From Hahella ganghwensis DSM 17046 (GTDB lineage Bacteria; Pseudomonadota; Gammaproteobacteria; Pseudomonadales; Oleiphilaceae): DNA of 64,000 nucleotides. The notes under the pieces were generated by a model. The model did no database searches, was not told the DNA's origin, and saw only the letters and a list, made by a program, of their open reading frames with translations. The DNA is taken from the NCBI RefSeq assembly GCF_000376785.1, contig NZ_AQXX01000141.1, positions 1 to 64,000 on the forward strand, in the 5' to 3' direction. Every line of letters begins with the position of its first letter. Position 1 is the stretch's first letter. The position numbers were made by a program, and so were the translations under genes. Positions 40,935 to 49,733 of this stretch are shown in pieces.

Positions 40935-42491
40935 ATGCAGCAATTATCAGAATTGGATACTTCCTTCCTGTACCTGGAGAGCGAATCCTCTCCGATGCAT
41001 ATAGGGGGAATCTACGTTCTGAATTGCCAGGATCGGGGACAACCCCTTACTTACGACGACCTGTATAATCACATTGAATCTCGTCTGCCAGCATCCAGGC
41101 GCTTTCGCCAGCGATTGGTGGAGGTGCCACTAAAGCTTGATCATCCGTACTGGGTTGACGATCCTGACTTCTCTTTATCTCATCACCTTGACCAAGTCAC
41201 TTTGGACAAGGGAAAAAACCAATCTTCCAAACTATTTGAACTGGCAGCGTCCATTATCTCCACCCCTTTGGACCGCGAACGCCCCCTATGGCACATCACA
41301 CTAATAGAAGGCCTGGAAGACTCGAAGGAATTTCCCGGAGCTTGCTGTGCCTTGGTTGTCAAAATCCATCATTCCGCTGTAGACGGCGTTACCGGAGAAG
41401 AGCTAGTCGGCACCCTGCTTGATTTCACCGCAGATGGTGAGCGTAAGTTTCAACCGGTGGACTGGGATCCACAGCCTTTACCATCAAAAGCCCGCCTGAT
41501 CAGCAATGCCTATGGCAGCGCGCTGAACACTCCGTTTCGACTGGCCAATCTGGCCAAAGACGCGGCCGCCTCAGCCTTCTATACACTTCTGGTACAGCGC
41601 CTGCGTAAGCTGGCACTCCCACCTTCACTATTCAGTGCGCCCTACACTGAAATAAACCAGCCGATTGACAGCAGTCGAAGCGTCGCGTTTTTCGAATGCA
41701 GCCTCAATCAATTGAAGCAGATAAAAAAGTCGCATTCGGACCTAACTCTGAACGACGTCGTCGTCACCCTATGCTCTGAGGTACTTTCCAACTACCTGTC
41801 GGAGGTTTGCCTAGCCTTGCCGGACACCCCCTTAATCGCCATGCAGCCGATATCAGTGCGTTCCAAGCACATAGACAGCCCAACCGGCAGTCAACTGTCA
41901 GCTTTACTGATATCCCTTGCGACAGATGAACCCAATCTCGCCATTCGCATGCAACGCATTCATGAAAACGCGAGTGCCTCACATGTATACAGCCAGGCCA
42001 TTTCAGCTACTCGCTTAACTCAATTGGTACCATCAGCAATGCTTGGCTTATCAGCGCGCATCTACACCGAGTTTCAACTGGCTCAGAAACACAAACCTCT
42101 CTTCAATGTTCCGATCACCAACATTCCCGGCCCTCAGTATCCTCTTTATTTCAATGGCGCCAGGGTGGACTATCAGTTGGGCACAGCACCACTATTTGAT
42201 GGGTTGGGGCTCGTTTTTGTTATCTCCAGCTATGCAGGCAAGGTGACCTTTACACTGACAGCCTGCCCTGGCGTGGTACCAGATCTGCAACCACTCATAA
42301 ACCATTTTCCAAAGGCAATAGAAAAACTGAAGCTGGATGTGGCAAACACCTCACAGGCCACCCTTGAAGCAGTCAAAGATAACCCGGACGAGCAAACCGT
42401 ATTTAGCGGACTGGTTGGAGATATCGTTTCATTGTTCAGTAACCTGTTTACGGGCAACGGCAAAACAGAAGCTCCTGAAGAGACCAAGTAG
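40935..42491 (+). CDS. Wax ester synthase / acyl-CoA:diacylglycerol acyltransferase (WS/DGAT)
   Basis: Bifunctional acyltransferase that makes wax esters or triacylglycerol as storage lipid. 518 residues from ATG 40935 (a GTG two codons earlier is possible). The catalytic HHxxxDG motif is HHSAVDG at 145-151; other family blocks are MQQLSELDTSFLYLES at the N terminus, PLDRERPLWHITLIEGL, NDVVVTLCSEVL and FNVPITNIPGPQYPLYFNGA. The C-terminal 60 residues are hydrophilic and less conserved. It stands alone about 100 nt after ispB. Typical of marine oil- and lipid-storing gammaproteobacteria. Substrate preference (wax or TAG) cannot be read. Confidence 0.93.
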   Translation: MQQLSELDTSFLYLESESSPMHIGGIYVLNCQDRGQPLTYDDLYNHIESRLPASRRFRQRLVEVPLKLDHPYWVDDPDFSLSHHLDQVTLDKGKNQSSKLFELAASIISTPLDRERPLWHITLIEGLEDSKEFPGACCALVVKIHHSAVDGVTGEELVGTLLDFTADGERKFQPVDWDPQPLPSKARLISNAYGSALNTPFRLANLAKDAAASAFYTLLVQRLRKLALPPSLFSAPYTEINQPIDSSRSVAFFECSLNQLKQIKKSHSDLTLNDVVVTLCSEVLSNYLSEVCLALPDTPLIAMQPISVRSKHIDSPTGSQLSALLISLATDEPNLAIRMQRIHENASASHVYSQAISATRLTQLVPSAMLGLSARIYTEFQLAQKHKPLFNVPITNIPGPQYPLYFNGARVDYQLGTAPLFDGLGLVFVISSYAGKVTFTLTACPGVVPDLQPLINHFPKAIEKLKLDVANTSQATLEAVKDNPDEQTVFSGLVGDIVSLFSNLFTGNGKTEAPEETK

Positions 42492-42535
42492 AATACAGTG
42501 CTGCCGAGAGCAAGAAATAACGGACCAAAATTCTT

Positions 42536-43108
42536 TTAAAACTTGATAGCCGAATAAATCTCAATTTTGATATCCGCTCCCCAGTATTCCCTGGGCAAAC
42601 CAGCCTTTCTTTTCAACTCCCCAATAAACTGATAGGGATCCGGAAGCATTTCCCAGACTGACGGCAAATAAGTCGCCCGGCGTGACCCGCATTTCAAGAT
42701 AACCCCATGCTTTCCTGGAACTAAATGTTCAACAAGATCTTCTTCTGATGACACAGGCAAATCCACTGCTGGCGTCAAGACGGAGATTTCAATCTCACAT
42801 CTATCCCACTCAGATTTACTTAAGGAACTGAACCTTGGGTCGCGAAATGCTGCTGCGAAAGCATTCTCAGCAACATCTTCAGCCAGAGGCCTTACAGCCT
42901 CCAAAGAACCAATACAGCCACGCAGACTCCCGTCTTGCAGCAATGTTACGAAGCACGCCCCCGGAGCCAACAGCACTTCAGACAGTTCTGCAGGATCTGG
43001 CCTGAGAGGCTTACCGTTCTCCAACGCATATTCTATTGATGCTCTCGCAATCTGACGGAGAGCTTGCTGATCTTCTACAGACAACTCAGTGGAGGGCATA
43101 GGCTCCAT
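42536..43108 (-). CDS. amrA: AmmeMemoRadiSam system protein A (AMMECR1 domain)
   Basis: 190-residue AMMECR1-family protein: FVTLLQDGSLRGCIGSLEAVRPLAEDVAENAFAAAFRDPRF contains the conserved LRGCIG hexapeptide. It ends with YWGADIKIEIYSAIKF. Function unknown; it usually co-occurs with a MEMO1-like protein and a radical SAM enzyme, hence the system name. Start ATG 43108 overlaps the upstream gene by 23 nt; an ATG at 43099 is equally possible. The longest frame would overlap by 100 nt and is rejected. Tightly coupled to the Memo-like gene. Confidence 0.85.
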   Translation of the reverse strand: MEPMPSTELSVEDQQALRQIARASIEYALENGKPLRPDPAELSEVLLAPGACFVTLLQDGSLRGCIGSLEAVRPLAEDVAENAFAAAFRDPRFSSLSKSEWDRCEIEISVLTPAVDLPVSSEEDLVEHLVPGKHGVILKCGSRRATYLPSVWEMLPDPYQFIGELKRKAGLPREYWGADIKIEIYSAIKF

Positions 43109-43868
43109 AACCCACAACCCGAAACTTATCGCCGGCAGTATCACCCGAGTTGGCAACACGCAACTGCTCAACGCTAATATCCTTCCCAATTGCGACCTTC
43201 AACAACCCATTAAGTACCCGGCAGCCGCAGGCCTCATCACCGTGCAGTGTATATTCGCGATTTAGTATACGCATTGATGTCTGCCCATCTTTACGGCAAG
43301 CGCTTTCATAATCCAGGTAATGGCTCAGATCAGAACTGGCGACGACCAGCGTTTCACTCCCTCCCCAGACACTCTCCAATACTTCTGCAACGTCCGTAGC
43401 AGTCGCATCCCCCACCACTATAGGCAATAGGCTAAAGCTCGGGAGGCATGATTGAAGAAAGGGTAACTGCACCTCCAGACTGTGCTCCTGAGCATGAGGA
43501 GCCTCATGCTCAATGACCTGAGGCAGCTTCAGCACCTTCTGTTTTAGTTCTTGATCAACAGCAATTTCCCCCAAAGGGGTAGCAAACTCTGTTGATTCAG
43601 ACACCGCCAGTCCATCAAATGCGACCCTATGACTGGGACCCAATAAAATAACCCGGCGAATATGTGAGGCATATGGTGCAAGCTGGGCGTAGGCTGCTGC
43701 TGCAATCGGACCTGAATACACCAGCCCTGCATGAGGAACAATAATGGCTTTGGGAGGGATCTCACCGGCTACCCGATATTCAGACAGGAATCCGGAGATC
43801 ATTCGTTTGAGCTGGTCTTTATTAGCCGGATAAAACAGGCCCTCTACCGCGGGTTGGCGAATAGACAT
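43086..43868 (-). CDS. amrB: AmmeMemoRadiSam system protein B (MEMO1 family)
   Basis: 260-residue MEMO1-like protein related to LigB dioxygenases. Begins MSIRQPAVEGLFYPAN; contains VPHAGLVYSGPIAAAAYAQL, ILLGPSHRVAFDGLAVS, EHSLEVQLPFLQ and SSDLSHYLDY, which hold the His residues of the putative metal site. It ends with GDKFRVVGYGAYALH. ATG 43868 has a near-perfect AGGAGGTG 7 nt upstream. No radical SAM partner lies adjacent in the window. Confidence 0.88.
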   Translation of the reverse strand: MSIRQPAVEGLFYPANKDQLKRMISGFLSEYRVAGEIPPKAIIVPHAGLVYSGPIAAAAYAQLAPYASHIRRVILLGPSHRVAFDGLAVSESTEFATPLGEIAVDQELKQKVLKLPQVIEHEAPHAQEHSLEVQLPFLQSCLPSFSLLPIVVGDATATDVAEVLESVWGGSETLVVASSDLSHYLDYESACRKDGQTSMRILNREYTLHGDEACGCRVLNGLLKVAIGKDISVEQLRVANSGDTAGDKFRVVGYGAYALH

Positions 43869-43961
43869 CCCGACACCTCCTGCGCTCAGACAATGATACG
43901 TTGATATTTCACAAGTTTAGCAGATCCTGAAAAGTCCGCAGAACCTGATAGACAAGCAAAG

Positions 43962-43994
43962 AAAAAGCGCATTTGGCTTGGGCCAAATGCGCTT
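43962..43994 (-). terminator. Intrinsic terminator downstream of DUF2057 gene
   Basis: Perfect 13-bp stem AAGCGCATTTGGC / GCCAAATGCGCTT with a 4 nt loop; leftward it ends in TTTTTC. 55 nt past the stop of the gene at 44050. Confidence 0.87.
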
Positions 43995-44049
43995 CCAGAT
44001 TGCCTCAGAGAGAATATTCACCCTCTCCTGCGAACTGTGGTCTAACGTG

Positions 44050-44781
44050 TTACTGAAAAGCCCAACGCAAAAATTCTTTCTTCTCTTCTGCAGACGCTTT
44101 GCCCCACAATACCTTAAGGGCATCCAACCTGGACAGCCCTGCATCCAGAGGCGCGGAAGGAGCCACTGACGCGGCTTGCACTGCAGGAGCCGAAGTGCCA
44201 GTAGCCGTCTGTACCGAAGGCGCTACAGGGAATGCAGTTACCGCTGGAGCTTGCGCGGCTGCAGGCTTCGACGCCACTACCGCTGGCTTCACGTACTTAC
44301 TGTCTTTTGCGACACTTCTACCATCATTATTGACGATAACAGCCTGAAATGTTTTGGCAAACACCTCAGCAGCAGCTTTGTTCTCAGGGCGCTTGAAATT
44401 AAAGGTATAGGTCTGGCCCGCAGAAGCGCTGAATCTGGCCTGACGCAAGTCAGACTGCACCAACTCCGCCCGGGGAGCATCAGCATCATCGGACTCACGA
44501 ACTTTCGAAAACAGCCCGTTGTACTTGAATACCACGACATGCTCACCAGGGAGAAGATCATAGGTCAGAGACATACTTTCAAGCAGATACTCTTTTTGTT
44601 TTACACCGTCGATTTCGACAATATCAACATCCTCCGGTGTAACCAGCTTGGCAACCTGGCTTTTATCCAGCGTGTCACCTTCATAGGTCTTAACGACCCT
44701 AGATGATGCAGTACAGGCTGAAAGCACAACCGCCATCATTAACAAACTCATCCAACAGAGACTTCTCCGAAGCAAACTCAT
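44050..44781 (-). CDS. DUF2057 family lipoprotein
   Basis: 243-residue protein similar to YccT/DUF2057 proteins of gammaproteobacteria, function unknown. Signal with lipobox LSAC: MSLLRRSLCWMSLLMMAVVLSAC, so lipid-anchored at Cys23. The DUF2057 domain spans about 35-160 (LLPGEHVVVFKYNGLF, FSASAGQTYTFNFKRPE). A Pro/Ala/Val-rich linker at about 170-215 is followed by a short C-terminal helix LDALKVLWGKASAEEKKEFLRWAFQ. The linker plus terminal helix resembles a tether with a docking segment. ATG 44781 has GAGGAAG upstream. Confidence 0.8.
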   Translation of the reverse strand: MSLLRRSLCWMSLLMMAVVLSACTASSRVVKTYEGDTLDKSQVAKLVTPEDVDIVEIDGVKQKEYLLESMSLTYDLLPGEHVVVFKYNGLFSKVRESDDADAPRAELVQSDLRQARFSASAGQTYTFNFKRPENKAAAEVFAKTFQAVIVNNDGRSVAKDSKYVKPAVVASKPAAAQAPAVTAFPVAPSVQTATGTSAPAVQAASVAPSAPLDAGLSRLDALKVLWGKASAEEKKEFLRWAFQ

Positions 44782-44969
44782 AACTTCCTCATACTCAGTA
44801 TTATCGGGGGGGATGGAATCAGGGCAAACAGGAATCAGAAGCCCCACTTACCGATGATTGAAAACGCGACTCATTTTGATATGGCAGCGCCCATGATGCA
44901 AGCCGCAGTCACAAAACACTCCGCGCCCCCAGTTATAACGCAGACAGCCAAACTTTATTGCGTAATTTA

Positions 44970-44999
44970 TTGATCTGTGCCATGGTTATTTCGTATACA
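44970..44999 (+). promoter_or_regulatory. Probable promoter of the small gene at 45046
   Basis: Plus strand TTGATC (44970-44975), 18 nt spacer, TATACA (44994-44999), about 46 nt before the start codon. Confidence 0.5.
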
Positions 45000-45045
45000 A
45001 CAATAATTAACAGCCTAGCCCAAACAACAAGACGGAGAGCACGTC

Positions 45046-45273
45046 ATGGACACTTTGAATCGCACAGGTGAAAATGGAGCAACACCTTTCCGCACAGATC
45101 GCTTCTTTTCAGTAAGCGATAAATGGTATTTCTCAACTCGAGAAGGGTTTGACAGTGGTCCATATGCCAATAAATCAAGAGCTGAGGAAGGATTGAAACG
45201 CTTCCTCAAAGTTGCTCAAATTGTTCCTCATGATGAGCAACATCGAATAACGAGAGCCCACCGGATCTATTAA
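45046..45273 (+). CDS. Small conserved protein, DUF6316-like
   Basis: 75-residue soluble protein. Core RTDRFFSVSDKWYFSTREGFDSGPYANKSRAEEGLKRFL reads like the short domain annotated DUF6316 in pseudomonads and relatives: an aromatic-rich beta hairpin followed by a helix. Function unknown. GGAGAG lies about 9 nt before the ATG and a plausible promoter lies upstream, which supports a real gene. Its 3' end overlaps the pgpA stop by 4 nt (convergent). The opposite-strand ORF at 45015-45209 is a shadow. Confidence 0.72.
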   Translation: MDTLNRTGENGATPFRTDRFFSVSDKWYFSTREGFDSGPYANKSRAEEGLKRFLKVAQIVPHDEQHRITRAHRIY

Positions 45274-45794
45274 GACAGGACTGTTAATAACTGGCTCCAG
45301 GCGTACATGCTTGCGTGCATGGCCGCCCACGCCATGACGCCAGCCAGAATATCATCCAGCATGATCCCTCTGCCACCATGAATGTGTCGATCACACCAAC
45401 TGACAGGCCACGGCTTCCAGATATCAAACAGCCTGAAATACACAAAACCAGCGATCAACCACGGACTGTTCCATGGCAAAGCGATGACCGTCAACCATTG
45501 AGCAACCCACTCATCCCAAACAATCGCACCATGATCATGCGTATTCCAGTCTCTGGCAGTCTGGCCACATAAGTAGATCCCCAACAACGCAGCCACAACA
45601 ATGATCAATAACTGCACCGTCCAATCCAGGTGCGCCAGGAAAGCCATATAAACAATAATAGCGGCCAAAGAGCCGACTGTTCCCGGCGCTTTTGGACTCA
45701 ATCCCGAGCCCAGTCCGGTTGCCAATAAATGCACTGGATTGCACAAAGTTTTCCGAATCTCGGGCCTGAAATTATTTTCCTCTGATAACGACAT
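45270..45794 (-). CDS. pgpA: Phosphatidylglycerophosphatase A
   Basis: Dephosphorylates phosphatidylglycerophosphate to phosphatidylglycerol at the inner membrane. 174 residues: GLGSGLSPKAPGTVGSLAAI, DHGAIVWDEWVAQWLTVIALP and FDIWKPWPVSWCDRHIHGGRGIMLDDILAGV, the characteristic PgpA blocks, with hydrophobic helices. 24 nt after thiL, the usual nusB-thiL-pgpA order. Confidence 0.96.
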   Translation of the reverse strand: MSLSEENNFRPEIRKTLCNPVHLLATGLGSGLSPKAPGTVGSLAAIIVYMAFLAHLDWTVQLLIIVVAALLGIYLCGQTARDWNTHDHGAIVWDEWVAQWLTVIALPWNSPWLIAGFVYFRLFDIWKPWPVSWCDRHIHGGRGIMLDDILAGVMAWAAMHASMYAWSQLLTVLS

Positions 45795-45818
45795 AGCACT
45801 CAGGTCCCTGTATATTTT

Positions 45819-46787
45819 TTACTCAAAGTGATTAAAACCGGTGTGTATGTGACTGCACTTGTTCCCCTCACCATTAATCATCAAGAGCCCACCATCTTTC
45901 AACACCTGACCGATACGGGTCAGGTGACAATGATCAGAGGAAAGATTGGAAATCTGATTACGACAATCCGGCGCAGCAGTAAAGCACAATTCATAGTCAT
46001 CGCCACCACTAAGCGCATACTCCTTAGCTTTCTGCTTGCCAACAGCCGCAATCAGCTCCTCACGAACAGGCACCAGATCTTCCTGAATTTCTGCCCCGAC
46101 GGAGGATGCACGAGCAATGTGCAGCCAATCTGACAGTAACCCATCAGAAATATCAATCGCCGAAGTGGCAACCCCGGCCAGCTGCTGTCCAAGCTCAATG
46201 CGAGGCTCTGGGTTCTCGTAGCGTAAAAGCAGTAATTGCTGCGACGCACTCAGATTTTCCGGCCTGCTCATCGCAACCTCAAGCCCTCCGGCCGCATCAC
46301 CTAACCAGCCACTCACCCAGATGTCATCTCCCGCCTTGGCACCAGACCTCATGATGGCCTGACCCGGAGCTACAACTCCCATAACAGTGATAGAAACGCT
46401 AAGTGGACCGCGAACCGTATCTCCTCCAATCAGCGGAATTTCCCATTGCACAGCTTTCTCATGAAGGCAATCAGCAAAATTTTCGCACCATTCCAAATCA
46501 ACTTGGGGCAGACACAAAGACAGGGTAAAACCCAGTGGTGAAGCACCCATGGCTGCGAGATCACTAACAGCCGCGCCAAGAGCACGGGATGCGACGACTC
46601 GGGGGCAACCCGATCCTGGAAAGTGGCGCCCCTCGACCATGGTATCTGTTGATACGACAACCTGCTGCCCTGTGACATTCAGCACCGCACAATCATCCCC
46701 AATCCCGGTTGCGATACCGGAAGAAATAGACTTCCAGGCATCCTCAGATCGGCGAAAGAAACGATTTATCAGGGCAAACTCATCCAT
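45819..46787 (-). CDS. thiL: Thiamine-monophosphate kinase
   Basis: ATP-dependent formation of thiamine diphosphate from the monophosphate. 322 residues of the PurM/ThiL fold: MDEFALINRFFRR, GIGDDCAVLNV, VSTDTMVEGRHF, DLAAMGASPLGFTLSL, GGDTVRGPLSVSITVMG, AIDISDGLLSDW. All expected metal-binding Asp residues are present. 81 nt after nusB. Confidence 0.96.
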   Translation of the reverse strand: MDEFALINRFFRRSEDAWKSISSGIATGIGDDCAVLNVTGQQVVVSTDTMVEGRHFPGSGCPRVVASRALGAAVSDLAAMGASPLGFTLSLCLPQVDLEWCENFADCLHEKAVQWEIPLIGGDTVRGPLSVSITVMGVVAPGQAIMRSGAKAGDDIWVSGWLGDAAGGLEVAMSRPENLSASQQLLLLRYENPEPRIELGQQLAGVATSAIDISDGLLSDWLHIARASSVGAEIQEDLVPVREELIAAVGKQKAKEYALSGGDDYELCFTAAPDCRNQISNLSSDHCHLTRIGQVLKDGGLLMINGEGNKCSHIHTGFNHFE

Positions 46788-46868
46788 TATCTATACGGAT
46801 ACTTAATCTCAGGCACTAGGTCATTACCATGCGATTATCCGACACCAGATAACGACACAACCACATAA

Positions 46869-47375
46869 TTAGCGCTTGTCGCGAGAAGCGTTAATTTCGA
46901 CTTGACGAAACTTGGGAGCCAGTTTGTCCAACACACTGTTAACAAACTTATGACCATCAGTTCCGCCAAACTTTTTGGTCAACTCAACAGCTTCGTTAAT
47001 CGCCACCCTGTAGGGCACATCAATACGATTCTTAAGTTCGTATGCCCCCATACGAATGACGGACAACTCAATCGGGTCCAGATCTTCGACCTTCCGGTCA
47101 AGGCAAGGCGCAAGCACCTCATCCAGCGCTTTCACTTCAGAGATTATTCCCCGAAGAAGTGCGCTGAAGAATTCTCTATCGACCTTTTCCATATCATTAT
47201 CAATGATAAATTCAGCCTCAACCTGAGAAGCGGAAGAACTGGCCATCTGCCATTGATAAAGGGCCTGTAGAACCAGGCGTCGTGCCCGACGCCGCTTGTC
47301 TGCCATACTCGGGCCTGACCGTCTGGGGGAATCCTTGCGGCTCTGATCCTGACCGTTATTTTGGTTTTCGCTCAC
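46869..47375 (-). CDS. nusB: Transcription antitermination factor NusB
   Basis: All-helical RNA-binding factor that with NusE/S10 binds boxA in rRNA leaders. 168 residues: [77 protein letters not shown] hydrophilic N-terminal extension of about 23 residues precedes the core. Its ATG overlaps the ribH stop by 4 nt. Confidence 0.96.
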   Translation of the reverse strand: MSENQNNGQDQSRKDSPRRSGPSMADKRRRARRLVLQALYQWQMASSSASQVEAEFIIDNDMEKVDREFFSALLRGIISEVKALDEVLAPCLDRKVEDLDPIELSVIRMGAYELKNRIDVPYRVAINEAVELTKKFGGTDGHKFVNSVLDKLAPKFRQVEINASRDKR

Positions 47376-47851
47376 TTAGGGCCCACCTGTTGGATAACTC
47401 CAACCATTTCAAGGGCAGACAGTGCAGCTTCGGCGCCTTTATTGCCGGCTTTAGTGCCGGAGCGCTCAATTGCCTGCTCAATACTGTCTACAGTCAATAC
47501 ACCAAATGCTACAGGAATCCCAGTCTGCAGAGCTACCTGTCCAAGCCCTTTGGCACATTCACCGGCCACATATTCAAAATGCGGTGTACCGCCACGAATG
47601 ACCGCGCCAAGCGCGATAATAGCATCAGGCTTCTGTTTGTCAGCCACCTGCTTCACCATCACAGGCATTTCATAAGCTCCAGGAACACGATAAACGGTGA
47701 TCTGGCTCTCTTTTACGCCATGACGTTTCAAAGCGTCTATTGCACCTTCCAGTAAACTCTCAACGACAAAACTGTTAAAGCGCCCGACAACGATAGCGTA
47801 TTCAGCACCAGCTCCCTGTAAAAAGTCGCCTTCCACCACTTTTACTGACAT
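47372..47851 (-). CDS. ribH: 6,7-dimethyl-8-ribityllumazine synthase
   Basis: Penultimate step of riboflavin synthesis. 159 residues with [60 protein letters not shown] and [16 protein letters not shown], including the catalytic His in [19 protein letters not shown] precedes the ATG. Between ribBX and nusB. Confidence 0.97.
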   Translation of the reverse strand: MSVKVVEGDFLQGAGAEYAIVVGRFNSFVVESLLEGAIDALKRHGVKESQITVYRVPGAYEMPVMVKQVADKQKPDAIIALGAVIRGGTPHFEYVAGECAKGLGQVALQTGIPVAFGVLTVDSIEQAIERSGTKAGNKGAEAALSALEMVGVIQQVGPK

Positions 47852-47897
47852 TAGATTCTCCAGTTAATTAACTTTTCAAAAACAATACTGCGGATAA

Positions 47898-49043
47898 TCA
47901 CTCTTCATGAGTGACAGTGACCGGATCACCGTTAAACGGTAAATACTCCACGACTTCCAAATCAAATCCAGACAGCGCACTGAAGCGCATCGGCGCGTTT
48001 AAGACGCGCATCTTACCCACTCCGAGGTCACGCAGGATCTGTGACCCCGTACCTATTGTCTGATATCCGGTAGATCCCGGGTTTTCCCCCAGAGGCTTAC
48101 GGCGCCGGGGATTAAAAAAGTCCTGTACTTTCTGGCTGATGTCGTCTTCCCCGGCCTCGCTGTCGAGCAAGATAACCACCCCTTCACCGGCATCTGCCAC
48201 ATAGGCAAGCGCCTTACCAATCGGCCAGCTTTCAGAATCCTCCCTGACTGCTCCCAGCAAATCCCGTAACACATTGGCAAAATGCACCCTGACCAGGGTT
48301 GGCTTGTCTGGTGAGGGATTGCCCATCACCATCGCCAGATGAATGCTGTCCTGAATCGTATCCCTGAATGTGATCAGATTGAACACGCCGTATTCAGTAG
48401 GCAGCTCGTGTTCGTCGATTCTTTCAATAGTTTGCTCAGTTACTGCCCGGTAATGGATCAGATCAGCGATGGTACCGATTTTGAGATCATGCTCTTCCGC
48501 AAACTTCTCAAGTTCAGGCCTGCGGGCCATCGTGCCATCTTCGTTCATAATCTCCACAATAACAGCCGCCGACTCAAAACCGGCCAGTCGGGCAAGATCG
48601 CACCCGGCTTCCGTGTGCCCGGCCCGGCTTAGCACCCCCCCCGGTTTGGCCATCAACGGAAATATATGCCCAGGCATGGCAATATCTTCAGGTCTCGTAT
48701 GGCGTCCCACAGCCACTCGTACCGTGTGAGCCCGGTCTGCAGCGGAAATACCGGTAGTCACACCTTCAGCGGCTTCAATAGAGACAGTGAAATTGGTTCC
48801 ATATTGAGCCTGATTGGCATTCACCATTAAGGGAAGCTGTAGGTATTCGCAACGCTCCTTGCTCATAGGCAGGCAGATTAAGCCTCGGGCATGCTTAGCC
48901 ATGAAGTTGATATCTTCCGGGCGCACCATTTCGGCGGCCATGATCAGATCACCTTCGTTCTCGCGGTCTTCATCGTCCATCAGAATCACCATACGGCCCT
49001 GACGGATATCTGCGATAATTTCCTCGATCGTATCCAGCTTCAT
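47898..49043 (-). CDS. ribBX: 3,4-dihydroxy-2-butanone-4-phosphate synthase fused to degenerate GTP cyclohydrolase II domain (RibBX)
   Basis: N-terminal RibB domain (residues 1-205) is intact: [78 protein letters not shown]. The C-terminal half has the length of a GTP cyclohydrolase II domain but lacks its hallmarks: where a canonical enzyme has the zinc-site CX(n)CXC and GRGIGL motifs, this protein reads [20 protein letters not shown] and [16 protein letters not shown], without the cysteines. It fits the RibBX variant described in Proteobacteria, so it should supply only the RibB activity. A true ribA must lie elsewhere. 381 residues; operon with ribE upstream and ribH downstream. Confidence 0.92.
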   Translation of the reverse strand: MKLDTIEEIIADIRQGRMVILMDDEDRENEGDLIMAAEMVRPEDINFMAKHARGLICLPMSKERCEYLQLPLMVNANQAQYGTNFTVSIEAAEGVTTGISAADRAHTVRVAVGRHTRPEDIAMPGHIFPLMAKPGGVLSRAGHTEAGCDLARLAGFESAAVIVEIMNEDGTMARRPELEKFAEEHDLKIGTIADLIHYRAVTEQTIERIDEHELPTEYGVFNLITFRDTIQDSIHLAMVMGNPSPDKPTLVRVHFANVLRDLLGAVREDSESWPIGKALAYVADAGEGVVILLDSEAGEDDISQKVQDFFNPRRRKPLGENPGSTGYQTIGTGSQILRDLGVGKMRVLNAPMRFSALSGFDLEVVEYLPFNGDPVTVTHEE

Positions 49044-49057
49044 TGTTTGTCTCTACC

Positions 49058-49726
49058 TCAGGGTTTATAAAACCCGTGATGTGCCAAAAATTGTTTATTG
49101 AGTTTAGACTCTCGCCCGGCAGATTCCGAATCAGCCGGAGCCCTCATTAACTGCTCCATATACCGGGCCAGGATATCCACTTCCAGATGCACTTTATCGC
49201 CAGCCTTCAATTGAACTAGCGTCGTTTCCTGCGACGTGTGAGGAACAATATTCAAATCAAACTCACAGCCACGTAGATCATTCACTGTCAGGCTTACGCC
49301 ATTCACCGTAACGGAGCCCTTGGCAGCCAGGTATTTTTCCAGATGCGGCGGGGCCTTAACTGCAAGGCGAATGGAGCGACCATCCGGCTTTCGGGCAACC
49401 ACTTCTCCGACAGCATCTACATGTCCTGTCACGATATGCCCGCCAAGACGGCTACTTAATTTCAACGCCTTTTCCAGATTTACCTGAATTCCCTTGCCCC
49501 AATCTTTGATGCAAGTGTGGTGAACCGTTTCCAGGGACACATCCGCAGCAAACCAGTCCTCGCCATAAGACGTCACTGTCAGACAAACACCGTTAACAGC
49601 AATACTGTCCCCAAGTGCCACATCAGACATGAAAGATGAGGCGCAACCGACACGGAGACAAATATCCCCTCCTTTGGCAGTGCGGGACAGCACTCTTCCA
49701 ATTGTTTCAATCAATCCTGTAAACAT
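49058..49726 (-). CDS. ribE: Riboflavin synthase alpha chain
   Basis: Dismutates two lumazine molecules to riboflavin. 222 residues of two tandem lumazine-binding barrels: MFTGLIETIGRVLS, SIAVNGVCLTVTSYGEDWFAADVSLETVHHT, GHIVTGHVDAVG, then the second repeat with GSVTVNGVSLTVND and FDLNIVPHTSQETTL. ATG 49726 begins the conserved MFTGLIE; a GTG 15 nt upstream overlaps ribD and is less likely. Confidence 0.96.
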   Translation of the reverse strand: MFTGLIETIGRVLSRTAKGGDICLRVGCASSFMSDVALGDSIAVNGVCLTVTSYGEDWFAADVSLETVHHTCIKDWGKGIQVNLEKALKLSSRLGGHIVTGHVDAVGEVVARKPDGRSIRLAVKAPPHLEKYLAAKGSVTVNGVSLTVNDLRGCEFDLNIVPHTSQETTLVQLKAGDKVHLEVDILARYMEQLMRAPADSESAGRESKLNKQFLAHHGFYKP

Positions 49727-49733
49727 GGGTCCA

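Noticed and set aside
43086-43868. Extradiol dioxygenase annotation for the MEMO1-like gene
   Set aside because: The fold is related to LigB, but the MEMO1-specific HAGxxYSG and GPSH motifs and the AMMECR1 neighbour point to the AmmeMemoRadiSam family.
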